A stretch of 64,000 nt of DNA from the NCBI GenBank assembly GCA_019059635.1, contig JAGVRJ010000009.1, forward strand, positions 1,273,001 through 1,337,000, in the 5' to 3' direction. Origin of the DNA: Proales similis (lineage: Eukaryota > Rotifera > Eurotatoria > Ploima > Proalidae). Within the stretch, counting starts at the first letter, position 1, and each line of letters starts with the position of its first letter. Position numbers and translations under genes: made by a program. Under the pieces are notes generated by a model. The model saw nothing but the letters and a program-made list of their open reading frames with translations. It was not told the DNA's origin and did not search any database. Positions 23,002 to 33,000 of this stretch are shown one piece after another.

Positions 23002-25776
23002 TCAGCGATGGCCACATTTGTGACAGTACCAGTTTTGATTTTCGGGCGGCACTTTCTTGAGGCCCACGCAGTCCAAATGGTACCAGTCGTCGCACGAATC
23101 GCAAGCGATCATCACTTTGGACTTGTCCGCTATGCCGCAAGTTGGACATTTCCACTCTTGATTGCTGCCCACTTTTATCTCTTCGACCACTTTGCCCACA
23201 ATTTTCATCGAGTCGGCCATAGCTTCTGGCTGTTCGGCGTCTTTTCTTGCGCTCTTAGCACCAACGCTGCTCTTGCTTCGCTTTATTCCAGTACTGGTAA
23301 TCGACGGAGTGAATATGGTCTCTTCGTAGTCACATGCGGGCGCTGCCTCGCTCGTTTTGCTCTTGGCCGCAGTCGTGAGTGACTTGGTGAATATCTCCGA
23401 TTTTGTCTTCTTGCTCAATCTCAGCGGTTCAATGGGCGATCGAGCTGCACTCAATGTCTGTTCGGTCACAATTCGTTCGATTATTAGCTCGTGCGCTTTC
23501 TCTGGCGATTTACTTGCCTCTGTGGCAAGTTTATTGGCGAATAATTTTAGACTTATATTTTCAATTGATTTCTTTTTCTTCTTTATCGGTTCTACCGGCT
23601 GCTGCGTCTGTTGTTGCTGTGGCAGTTTACCGCTGATTGAAGGTGAAGAAGAAGAGGCAACTGCTTTTCCGCTGTTCTCAATGCTCTTGCTTGGTCTGTT
23701 TTTACCCTCGTCTGACAAAGGCGGCGCGACGTTTTTTATTTTTATCTTTGGAATCGAACCCTCCGTCTTGGCATGATCAAATCGAATCGGTACAATCTCG
23801 CCAGGTTCCCGAGGCTCTCGAGCTTTCTCCGTAAATACTTTACCCCATTCAGGGCTGCCTGGTCGCGGCTGTGGGTTAGACGAGCCAATTTTGAGTTTTA
23901 GTTTAGGCACCACAGGTTCTGGATTGAAGGCCTCCGGCAGCTTCTTTTCGGCCTCCTTCTTCTTCTCCGACTTTTGCTCGGGACTGCGATCGCGTTCTTT
24001 TTTCTTTTTCTTCTTCTTGGACTTGTCCTTGCCTTCTTTGTCCTTTTCTTTGTCCTTATCTCTCTCTCTGTCTTTGTCTTTGTTTTTCTTTTTCTTTTTC
24101 GACTTTTCGCCATCGCCCGCCCCAAACGGTAGAATGGGTTCGATAATTGACTTTTTCTCGTCTTCCGTTTTACTCGCTTGATCAGTCTTTTTGTTGAATG
24201 TGGGCTCCCAAATGATCGGATCGATCGATTCTTTTTCACTTTTCATTGTCATTCCGTCCATCGCATTCTCGTCAAAGTGGATTGTGCTCTGTGGCACAGC
24301 GACCTCCGGCAGCTTTTCTTTCTCTGCTTCTGGCTCCTTATTCACTTGACTGTTGCTTATCTTCAATTTGGGAATTTTCTGCTTCAGCTCGCCCAGCTCA
24401 AAGCCAGAATCGCTGGCATTTTTTCTAATCACCAAACTGATTCCCTCTGCTTTGGAGACTGGAGGAGTCGGCAAGGCAGGCCGCGGCAGGTTGAAGCCTA
24501 TTTTCTGAGCCTGGTCTTTTCCTGCCAAGCTGGTTGCCTTGGGAGTTTCGTCCATCGATGAGAATCGGTTTATAGCGGCCTCGAATATCTCCTCGAACTT
24601 TTCGTCCGTGGTCATTTTCCGCTCTTCGGCTGGAGGATTAGCGCGTTCACTGTTTTCGATTTTCTTTTTCTTTTTCTCAACTTCCTCGTCAAGTTTAGCG
24701 CTTTTGGGTGTCGCCTCAGGCTCGGGCGTCTCGGCAAGCTTGGCCTTGGGCGCTTCTCCGACCTGAATGATCAACTTTGGAGTTGATTCCATTCTCTTTA
24801 GTTTGACTTGTGCTATAATGGGCGCCGCCTGCTCCAGCTCACTTGTGTCCTCTTTAATCAGTAGCTGGGGAGAGCCGATATTTGCTTTGTTCTAGACAAT
24901 AGACGCTGAATGCCTGAAAAGGAAATCGATCGATTTAAACGAGCTTACATGCATTGAGACTGCATTCAAGTAGGTCTGGCGCTTTTGCTTAAGAGTCGGA
25001 CGATGGAAAGCGGAAGGAATCGCTGCGGATGGAATAGCGGCGTCTGTCGCCTGAACTACGGCTGTCTTTCTAACCAGAGACGAGATGGAAGGAACGTGCT
25101 TGGGCTGATAGATTGGACACCACTCGACTCCCTGGTATCGAACTCCGTTCCTGATGACTTGAGCTTCCACTCGCAGCTCTGTCCTGTCCTCATTCACTCT
25201 CGTCGGCTCAACGACATGCTCAATTTCGTGATGCTCATCAAGTCCGATCTCTTTGGTCTTGGAAATGAGCGGATAAAAATCGTAGATATGCTCGAGATCT
25301 TCGTCGTTTTCTCTTTCGGCCAACTCTGCCTGCTTGTCAGGGTCCTGCGAGAATATTTCGCATCCAAGACACTCCCAATGGCTTTTGGGCTTCTTTTTTA
25401 CGCCGTTGGAAGAGGCAGGCTTGAGATCAGGCCATTCGACCAACGTATTGAGATTGCTGAGAGGAAGCGACTTGGCATGAGCCTCGCCGAGAAGAAAGCC
25501 GGGCGTGTCCACCCAGCTGATGAACTCTTCGAGTTCTTCCACATCGATATTCAAGTATGAAAACGCCGCGGCGAGGTCTTCCATGCATGGCTCGGTGCGG
25601 TTGGCCAGCTCGCTAAAGTCTCTACTTGTCCGACTGACCAGCATTATATAGCGCTCGAGAAGTTCGACTAAAATGTCCAAGGCACTCGCTTGCACCGACT
25701 GGAAACCGATGGTCTGCAGAATCTGCGACGCGCTAATTCGCAGCAGACAGCGGGTGTAGTTGGGCGTTGCAGACAT
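23002..25776 (-). CDS. TAF3: TFIID subunit TAF3 (histone fold plus PHD finger)
   Basis: TAF3 is a TFIID subunit that pairs with TAF10 and reads H3K4me3 at promoters. Exon 1 (24949-25776) starts MSATPNYTRCLLRISASQ and carries the histone fold (LQTIGFQSVQASALDILVEL, ELANRTEPCMEDLAAAF), like human TAF3. One intron (24892-24948) leads to exon 2, which reads NKANIGSPQLLIKED and then a long Lys/Glu/Ser/Pro-rich region with a run of Lys-Asp/Arg-Asp repeats (about 24000-24110). The C-terminus is a PHD finger (EWKCPTCG...CDSCDDWYHLDC...WYCHKCGHR). The two Trp of the methyl-lysine cage and the Met between them are kept. Length is about 910 residues, close to human (929). An earlier start upstream would need a GTG and is not used. 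Confidence 0.93.
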
Positions 25777-26498
25777 TTTGTCGCCGTTAGAACTCTCTTC
25801 GTATAGAAAATTTTCCACACTCGACTATTTCATGGGGCAACAGAGTTGAATTCAAATTTCTAATCGCCTTTTGGCAGCCGATTCGCTTGATTCCTACTAT
25901 TTTCATTTTTAAATATATTCGCGGTTCAAAATTAACTTCACACTTGTTCAGGTGTGAGTTTCTCTTATATTCATAATTGGAATAAGCAAGTGATGACAAT
26001 TCAATCCCTGCCGATTTGATCGCTTGGTCAAATGTCAGCCAAATGATAAGATCGAAAATCTAGGGCCAAAAGATCTTCTTCTCTCGTCCATGCTAAGTAG
26101 ACAAAGCAAACGAGAAGCTGTGTGGTTGGAAAGTCGACTCGGCAAGATTGAGCGAGGATTTGATTGCAATGAGACATTGGCAACAGCGTCGAATGGGTCG
26201 ACTTAAAGGTTAAATGGATACGCTCGCGGCGGTTTCATCCAAATAATCTCTTGTTCTTCCATCCACTTATTCTTTGCCCTTTCTTTTGCTTTTAAAAGAG
26301 CCTTTTTCTCAAAATAAAATAATTTTCAATTATGCATTATTGATTTCCATTGTTCAAAGTAATTTTCCATTGAATTACATAGGGCTGATGGAAAATTGAA
26401 TGCGATTTGTTAGTCACAAAGAGTCTGAGGCGTCGAGCCGAGCGAGGAGTCGAACACAAATAGAGCGCAGTAACCGTGGCAGTGGATGCAATTGCACA
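25777..26498. promoter_or_regulatory. Divergent promoter region, TAF3 / ENY2
   Basis: About 720 bp separate the start codons of two transcription-complex genes. No gene is seen. An ATG at 26400 is in frame with ENY2 and could extend it by 33 residues; it is not supported by the family length. Confidence 0.45.
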
Positions 26499-26858
26499 AT
26501 GGCTGGATCTAACGAGAAAAACCTGAGCGAGGAACAGATACGAGCTTCGATAAACGCCAAGCTCATTGAGACAGGCGAGCGCGAACGTCTCAAAGAAATG
26601 CTCAGGCAACGGCTCATCGAGTGCGGATGGAGAGATCAGGTGAAATCCGAATGTCGAGGTAAGCCCTGCTAGCCGACTTGGTTTCATTTGCTCATGTGTT
26701 GTTCAGAGATTGTTAAAAGGAAGGGCCTTGCGAGCATAACGGTGGAGGATCTAGTTAGCGAGATGGTTCCCAAAGGCCGATCTCTTGTGCCCGACGATGT
26801 CAAAAGGGAACTACTCGACCGGATTAGGACTTTTCTTGCCGAACAAAGCGACCTGTGA
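26499..26858 (+). CDS. ENY2: Transcription and mRNA export factor ENY2
   Basis: ENY2 is a small helical subunit shared by the SAGA deubiquitinase module and the TREX-2 mRNA export complex. Exon 1 (26499-26658) gives [20 protein letters not shown] and [15 protein letters not shown]. Exon 2 (26707-26858) gives [37 protein letters not shown] and [10 protein letters not shown]. Human ENY2 is nearly identical in layout ([60 protein letters not shown]). The protein is about 103 residues, the usual length. The start at 26499 is chosen by homology over the in-frame ATG at 26400. AATAAA lies at 26912-26917. Confidence 0.95.
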
Positions 26859-26911
26859 ACGCAAACACACTGGCGCGATCACACGCCTGGCACACAATAT
26901 TTGTTTGACCG

Positions 26912-26917
26912 AATAAA
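26912..26917 (+). terminator. AATAAA of ENY2
   Basis: 54 nt past the ENY2 stop. Confidence 0.7.
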
Positions 26918-26970
26918 TTGCACAAGGCAAACGCACTCGCTCAAATCCGGTGGTAATTCACTTGAGCCCA

Positions 26971-26972
<2 letters not shown>

Positions 26973-27039
<67 letters not shown>
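26973..27039. repeat. Long perfect (TG)n microsatellite
   Basis: About 33 uninterrupted TG units, the longest simple repeat in the window. It lies 55 bp past the ENY2 poly(A) signal. Such tracts are length-variable and can form Z-DNA. Confidence 0.97.
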
Positions 27040-27043
<4 letters not shown>

Positions 27044-28468
27044 ATTGATTAAAACGACGCAGACAAATGAACTTATCGAAGAAAGAAAGAGTTAAGAGAG
27101 CAATGACCACTGGGAATTGTGATTCAGTTAATCTCACTTGTTTTTCTATGTTATTAAAGCCGAGCGAGTCTTATCGATGGCACTGAATGTGCACATGATT
27201 AGCAAAGGCGATTTAATTAGTTATGGCCTCAACGGGCCTAGCTCGGTGTTGTCCTATTATGCAACAAATCGAAGCTGCCCGTAGGGGCGTCTGAGTAGAC
27301 CAAGAGCGCCTGTTTACAAGACCTTCGCTGAGCCGTCGTTGTTGTTTTGCCTGAGTCTTTGAGGAGTAGACCAGCAAATGTTTGCAATCAATTAATTGGA
27401 TCCCATCCGAGCGACGTCCTGCAGCTTTTCTTGGCCTTTGTCGATTTTCACCGATTATTATTAAAATACCATCGAGCCCTAATGCTACAGATGCGAATCG
27501 AGTGATAATTAATTGCTCGAAAAAGATGAAGCGGCTCGGCCGGAGAGCGCCACTGCCGCCTGGCATACAGGCGCGCACGCGCGTCTGTGTAGGAGCGCCG
27601 CTGTATGATTGATCGACACTGAATGTTTCACATCGTTTCAAATATTCGTTTGAATCTAAACGCCGCCAAACGACGAGGGGCCGTAGGGACCGTTGAATGA
27701 AGAAAAGCAATCGGGCTCACTGCTTTGGCTTCTACACACCAATTTAGACGGTTGCCGAGCGAAGAGATTGGCCGCGCTCAGGTGCTCATTTATTTCTAGG
27801 GATTCGCATGTTTAGGATAATAGACCTGAGCGGAGACGGTCAATGCTCGACGACTCTTCGAGTCGAGTGAGCCTAATATAAACGCCATGGCACTTTAAAA
27901 GCTTCTTGCTTGTTTGTATTTTATTTCTTCATAAATTATCGTCGTATAAATAAGGACGAGTCGAATTGAGAGAAAAAAAAATCGAAACGTTAAAATGCTG
28001 CCAATTAAGGTGAAAAGAAGAAAATTGAAAAGACGAGCAGGAAAGTGAGGAAAAGAAAAACAAGAAACAATTCTAAAAACGAGTAAAAGCAAATTGAGTG
28101 TCTAATACAGAGAGAGAGACAGTGAAAGTAAAAAAAAAAAGACAGAAGAGAATTGTGAGGAAAAATGCGAAGCCGAACAACAGAAAAAGCTAAAATGACC
28201 CAGAATTTCGAAATGGACTTTTAAAGTTGGCCAATTTCGCTGCTTCAATTAACTAACCAGTCCGCCATCTGGACTTGGTTTGTTCTTGTCCTTCTCGCCA
28301 TTTTCTCTGCTTCTATTATTTTTTGCCCTGATCGACGCCGGTCTATGAACTTGTGACGATTGTGAATTTCTAGAAAAATAGATACTCGACTGAAATGTAT
28401 GTTGTGTGCAGTTGTTTTGGGTTAAACTGTGATTTATGAACATGTGTGAAACAGAACAGCGATATGTT

Positions 28469-30076
28469 CTACTTGAAGTTGTTGATGAAATCATAGCCGT
28501 ACGGGTTGCGGAACGAGCAAGAGGAAAATTGTTCGGCGTGTGGCGAAGAGTGGTATTGGCTGAATTTGGCCATGGCCACAGCCTGGTCGAATAGCGGAGT
28601 GCCCATTTGCTCGACCGCGGCAGCAGCGGGACTGGCGGTCAAGATGCTCGAGTTTGCGCCGGGCGTGTAAAAAGAAGAAGCCGACGACTCGTGCTGCTCA
28701 CTGGCTGCCGAGTTGGGCGGCGATGCAGACGACGGCGATTCTCGGTTGTAATGAGCCTGATTGGCGTACCAGTCGTTTGCTAGGTTCTTGTGCGGATTCC
28801 ATGCGAGTTGGGCGTAGCTTTCGGGTATTTCGTTCTGAAAATGGAATGAATTTGAGGCCGGATTCAGCGCGGACTGGAGTTTGATTGGCGGCGACGGTGT
28901 CTTGCCATTGGACGAGTGGCTCGATACAGAGTTGTTCAAATGCGGCTCGTTGCCCAACTTGGCGGCCGTAGTGACCATGTTCTCAACCGAAAATTGAGAC
29001 GAGTTGCCCGACGACGATGGCTTCTTTTCGTGGTGGCCAAGTTTGGCCTTTTTGGCGGCATTGCCGCCGCTCTCTCCTGCTGCCTTCTTCTCATAGTTGG
29101 CCTCGGCCGAGAATTTGGCGCCCGCTCGCTTGCCGCTCGATTCTTTCTTGAATCGGCGGCGGCGTCTCAAATAGCTGCCGTTGTCGAACATGTTGTAGCT
29201 CTCCGGATCCAGGGTCCAATAGCTGCCCTTTCCGGGCCGTTTGTCGTCGCGCTGAATTTTCACAAAGCAGTCGTTCAGCGATAAGTTGTGCCGAATCGAG
29301 TTCTGCCAGCCCTGTTTGTTCTCTCTGTAGTATGGGAATCGGTCCATTATAAACTGGTAGATGCCGTTCAGAGTGATTTTCTTGTCGGGCGCGTTCTGAA
29401 TCGACATGGCGATCAGAGCGATATACGAGTAGGGCGGCTTGACCATGTCTTTGCTGCTCGAGGCAGACGAAGTAGAAGATGCGGAGTGTAGCATGGCTGC
29501 GTTGCCGGCTGCGAGCTTGTGAGAGACGGTCTGGGTGCCGCCCGACGCGTTTGTGGCAAGAGCTGAGCTAGGCGCCGAAGAATTGGAAGAAGAGCTGGGA
29601 GTTGAGTTGGCCGCGTTGAGCGATGATGAGCCGCCAAACAACGAGTAGGAGCCGGTGCCAGTGGCACTCGAACTGCCAGGCGTGATCGAATTGACCGAAG
29701 ATGCGCTCGAGCTTGTCGACGAGGTCGAGTACGGTGAAGTATTTTGAATGTACTGATTGACCAGATACTGCTGCTGGCCGAGCTGCGACGAGCTCGCATA
29801 CGGATTGGCGACCGCACTCGGGTGGTTCAAATTCAAGTGACCGTTCGCCAAATGGTAGTTGAGATGCGGCGAGACAGCAGCTGCGCCCAGGCCACTGTAC
29901 TGATGATGAAGCGCTGAGCCGGGACTGTTCTGAGGCTGGTTGGCGGCGGCTGCCATCGCCGCTGCAGCCGCTCTATAGTAGCATTGATCGTTCGAGCCGT
30001 ATGAGGCGGCGTTCATTATTGAGGGAGAGTAGACTCCTGGCAGACCAAGGCTGTTGGCGGTGCTGCTGTTTAACAT
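28469..30076 (-). CDS. FOXC: Forkhead transcription factor FoxC
   Basis: The forkhead domain (about residues 212-310) reads [60 protein letters not shown] and [20 protein letters not shown], then RRRRRFKKE. The combination [13 protein letters not shown] and five Arg is typical of FoxC (vertebrate FOXC1/2, fly crocodile) and not of FoxA, FoxD, FoxF or FoxL1. Two further FoxC marks are outside the domain: an N-terminal NSLGLPGVY...[11 protein letters not shown] segment (human NSLGVVPYLG...SYYRAAAAA) and FSVENMVT (human FSVDNIMT). The rest is Ala-, Ser- and Asn-rich. FoxC controls mesoderm and head patterning. The first ATG of the exon (30074-30076) is used; a TTG-led extension upstream is not. 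The coding region is intronless, as usual for FoxC. Stop at 28469-28471. Confidence 0.93.
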   Translation of the reverse strand: MLNSSTANSLGLPGVYSPSIMNAASYGSNDQCYYRAAAAAMAAAANQPQNSPGSALHHQYSGLGAAAVSPHLNYHLANGHLNLNHPSAVANPYASSSQLGQQQYLVNQYIQNTSPYSTSSTSSSASSVNSITPGSSSATGTGSYSLFGGSSSLNAANSTPSSSSNSSAPSSALATNASGGTQTVSHKLAAGNAAMLHSASSTSSASSSKDMVKPPYSYIALIAMSIQNAPDKKITLNGIYQFIMDRFPYYRENKQGWQNSIRHNLSLNDCFVKIQRDDKRPGKGSYWTLDPESYNMFDNGSYLRRRRRFKKESSGKRAGAKFSAEANYEKKAAGESGGNAAKKAKLGHHEKKPSSSGNSSQFSVENMVTTAAKLGNEPHLNNSVSSHSSNGKTPSPPIKLQSALNPASNSFHFQNEIPESYAQLAWNPHKNLANDWYANQAHYNRESPSSASPPNSAASEQHESSASSFYTPGANSSILTASPAAAAVEQMGTPLFDQAVAMAKFSQYHSSPHAEQFSSCSFRNPYGYDFINNFK

Positions 30077-33000
30077 TTCGCTCTTGTTCTCAGACTCAGC
30101 AAAGTCCGTGTTGCATTCAAACAATTTCAGGCCTTAAACACAAATCGAATTGGACATTAGCGCATGATTTAAAGCGAGAAATTTGCTAAAAAATGAAAAA
30201 GCGATTGGGCCCGATCGGCTTGCAATTGAAGAGCGCTCGCTCAGAGAGAAGTAAAAAAAAAAAGAAGGAAAAAGCGGGATAAGGACCAAATCTGGATTGT
30301 TTGAGCAAGCCTTTCCCTATCTCAGTGTGCAGCCCTCTCACAAATTGCATTGTTTGACTTGTGCTGAAATAACAAGTTTTCCGAATCATATAGGTAATAC
30401 ACACACACACGCATAGAGCAAGGGAGTGGGGCGCGCTTGCGATTCGAATGAGCTCCGACAAACATGGACTGCACTCACAAGACGAATATATATTTAAATA
30501 TTATTGTTTGAAAACAAGACGCAAAACAAAAACAAGAAGTGAGCACTAGAAACTATCAATCATCAAATAGAAATAAAAGAAAGAGGGCAGAGCCCGGTGA
30601 AAGAAAGCGCGAGGAAAGCAGCAGCAGTAGCAATGGTTGTGTTAGCCAACTGTGCCTTTTCCTATGCCTGAGCCACTCTATTTGTGTTCCATTATGATTG
30701 CTCTTATTTTCGTTTAAATGCTGCTATCAGTAATAATTCGGAATGCTACGAGGCGCAGGACTCGACGCGCCCCGCAGCCAATCAGAGTCGGGTCGCAAGT
30801 CATTCACATAATACAAGTGCCAGTGCGCGCATTCTCATTGGCCCACGCTATTGAGCGGCGGGAGCGAGCGAGCGAACGAAAGTGCGACTCTGGCTCCACC
30901 TCGTTCATTTGCTGGGCCTCGTTTCGGTTTGATATGCCAATTAGAAAGTAGCTATTAAAATAAATTCTGATTCGTTCTGCTAGGCCAGCTAGAAGAGCGA
31001 CGTCGTCGTCGCCGCCACCACCACGAATTCCATAGCTAACCAGAAAAGTATGGCGATAAAATGCCAAGCAAGAGATTGTTGAATGTTGAATGCGCTACTT
31101 GAACTGCAGCAGCAGCCTCAGTTCGGCATAAGCCGACAAGCGCTCGAATACACAGACCCACACCGCACGCGTGTGTGTATGAAAGAATTGAACGATTTTG
31201 CTCTAAGTGCACCGCTTACTCTTTCAGTGCTCTCTCAATCCCGGTCCGTTCGAATGAAATAGAATGAATCGAACTCTAATGAAATGACTTGACTCTAATC
31301 AAAACAATCTCATGCTCTTATCTAAAATTCATTCCGATTTATACGCCATCGGATGTAATATTGCTTCCAGATCTCACCTGCCGACCGCTCGACTGATTTG
31401 TCGGCCCGGCAAACGGGCCAATATTGGAAAGGGAATGAAATGAACGAGATTGATTCGATTAGCACGCCAATTAGCACTCAAAAATCGGCTCGTCTTACGC
31501 TTTCTGAAAATCAATGGCTTTGGACGATACTGCATACTGCTGCTGCCGATGATGATCAAGATGATGATGATAAGAAAGCCGAACCATATGGGCCGGGCAG
31601 GATTTTCAATGAGCTCGAAAATTAGTTGGAAATGGATTGAGAATGAAAAAAAAACGAGCGACCACGATGCGGCTGAACGGAACGAGTCGGTTAAATGAAA
31701 AGGTATGAGAACCGCCGCGGATATTTAGACGAGTGATCTGCTTTGAACAATCTGTGAGTGGCTTATTCTTGCCAAGTGCTAGAGTGAGTGAAAAGAGCGG
31801 CGCTCGGAGTCGAGTCAAGTAGGGAGAGCCGAGTCAATTGCGTACATGGGGGCTGATATGAGCTAAGTGTATATGAAGCGAATTGAGCTCGCGGATATGA
31901 AAATTGCGTAGGTAAACACGCAGCTCGACATCAAGCGGCCGGTCGGCAGCATCCTAGTCGCTACTCTTCTACTCATCAAAACCAATCGCAGTTTTATTTG
32001 TTTAAATTATTAATTATAAAAACAAATTGCCTCACACTCGCTCTCTCTCTCTCTCTTTTTTTATAAAACGGAATAATTAATAGACATTCGGAATCGATTG
32101 AAATAATAGAAAGAGCAACACAAGCCAGTAGAATTGGCCAACTCTTAGCCCGTGTGTGTGGAATAAAAAGTGACGCCGCACTTCAAGAGTGATCTCATCG
32201 CAGAGTAGATGAGGCCGGCAAATATTATTACAAGCAATTTAGTTGGATACGAGCGTCACAGCGAGGCGAATTTCCCCTAAAGCTCTGGCCACTGCCTGGC
32301 CGTGGTCCATCAAGTCTAAAAGCTTGGCAAACACACGCAAATAGCGGACGTTCAGTTCCTTGAAGGCGAATTGTCCGCTTGCCTGGGTAAACAGCCCCGA
32401 GTCAATCGCGAGCTGTAGACGCATCCCAGATGGCCTCCTAAAGCCAACTCGAACATTCCACTCGCTTATTCTTCACTTTAGCTTTAGCTCGTGTCTGTCC
32501 AATTGAATATGAATAATTCATTTGAAAATCGAGTCGAATGGCGAATACGATTCATGTAATCGTGTTTTTCTTTGCCATTTTACTAAGAGAATATAAATTA
32601 CTGCTGCCAGGCAAGTGGAAGCGTCCCGTTCACTTGTTGGCATCCATTCAATAGACGTTCGCTCGTTCTCCCCGAACGCATTCAGTCTCTATTGCCCTGG
32701 TTGACTGAAGCAAGAATAATAACAAGCGCATCGCGGTTGCTAGACCCTTCTATTCACTCTTAAATGAACTCGATGAATAAAATGCAGAGAACTTGACTCT
32801 GCAAAAACACTCACTGGTTGCATATGATGCACAAATGAAGCGAGCTAGCGAGCGAGAGAGAGAGAGAGTGTAGACCCAGGTCGCCAGAGACACTCGCATA
32901 CATGGGCACTCACACGCGCCTGAACAGGGACTGAGGAATTGGCGCACAAAAACACTCGATCATCGATGTGCGATTTGATTAAGCAGGCACAATGAACAGA

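Larger units (their letters stand above)
26859..28468. other. Gene-poor 3' flank of ENY2 and FoxC
   Basis: No gene is supported. It holds the long TG microsatellite, A/T-rich 3' UTR-like sequence and a minus-strand AATAAA (TTTATT) at 27920-27925 that could end the FoxC transcript. An ORF of about 165 codons on the minus strand (27213-27710) has no recognisable domain. Confidence 0.5.

Noticed and set aside
23357-24561. Several plus-strand Phe/Ser/Leu-rich ORFs
   Set aside because: Antisense of the Lys-rich middle of TAF3.
25777-25818. Fourteen-residue extension of TAF3
   Set aside because: It would start at GTG; the ATG at 25776 matches the family start better.
28469-30076. FoxA, FoxD or FoxL1 identity for the forkhead gene
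   Set aside because: The domain sequence and the N-terminal and FSVENMVT motifs match FoxC, not the other classes.
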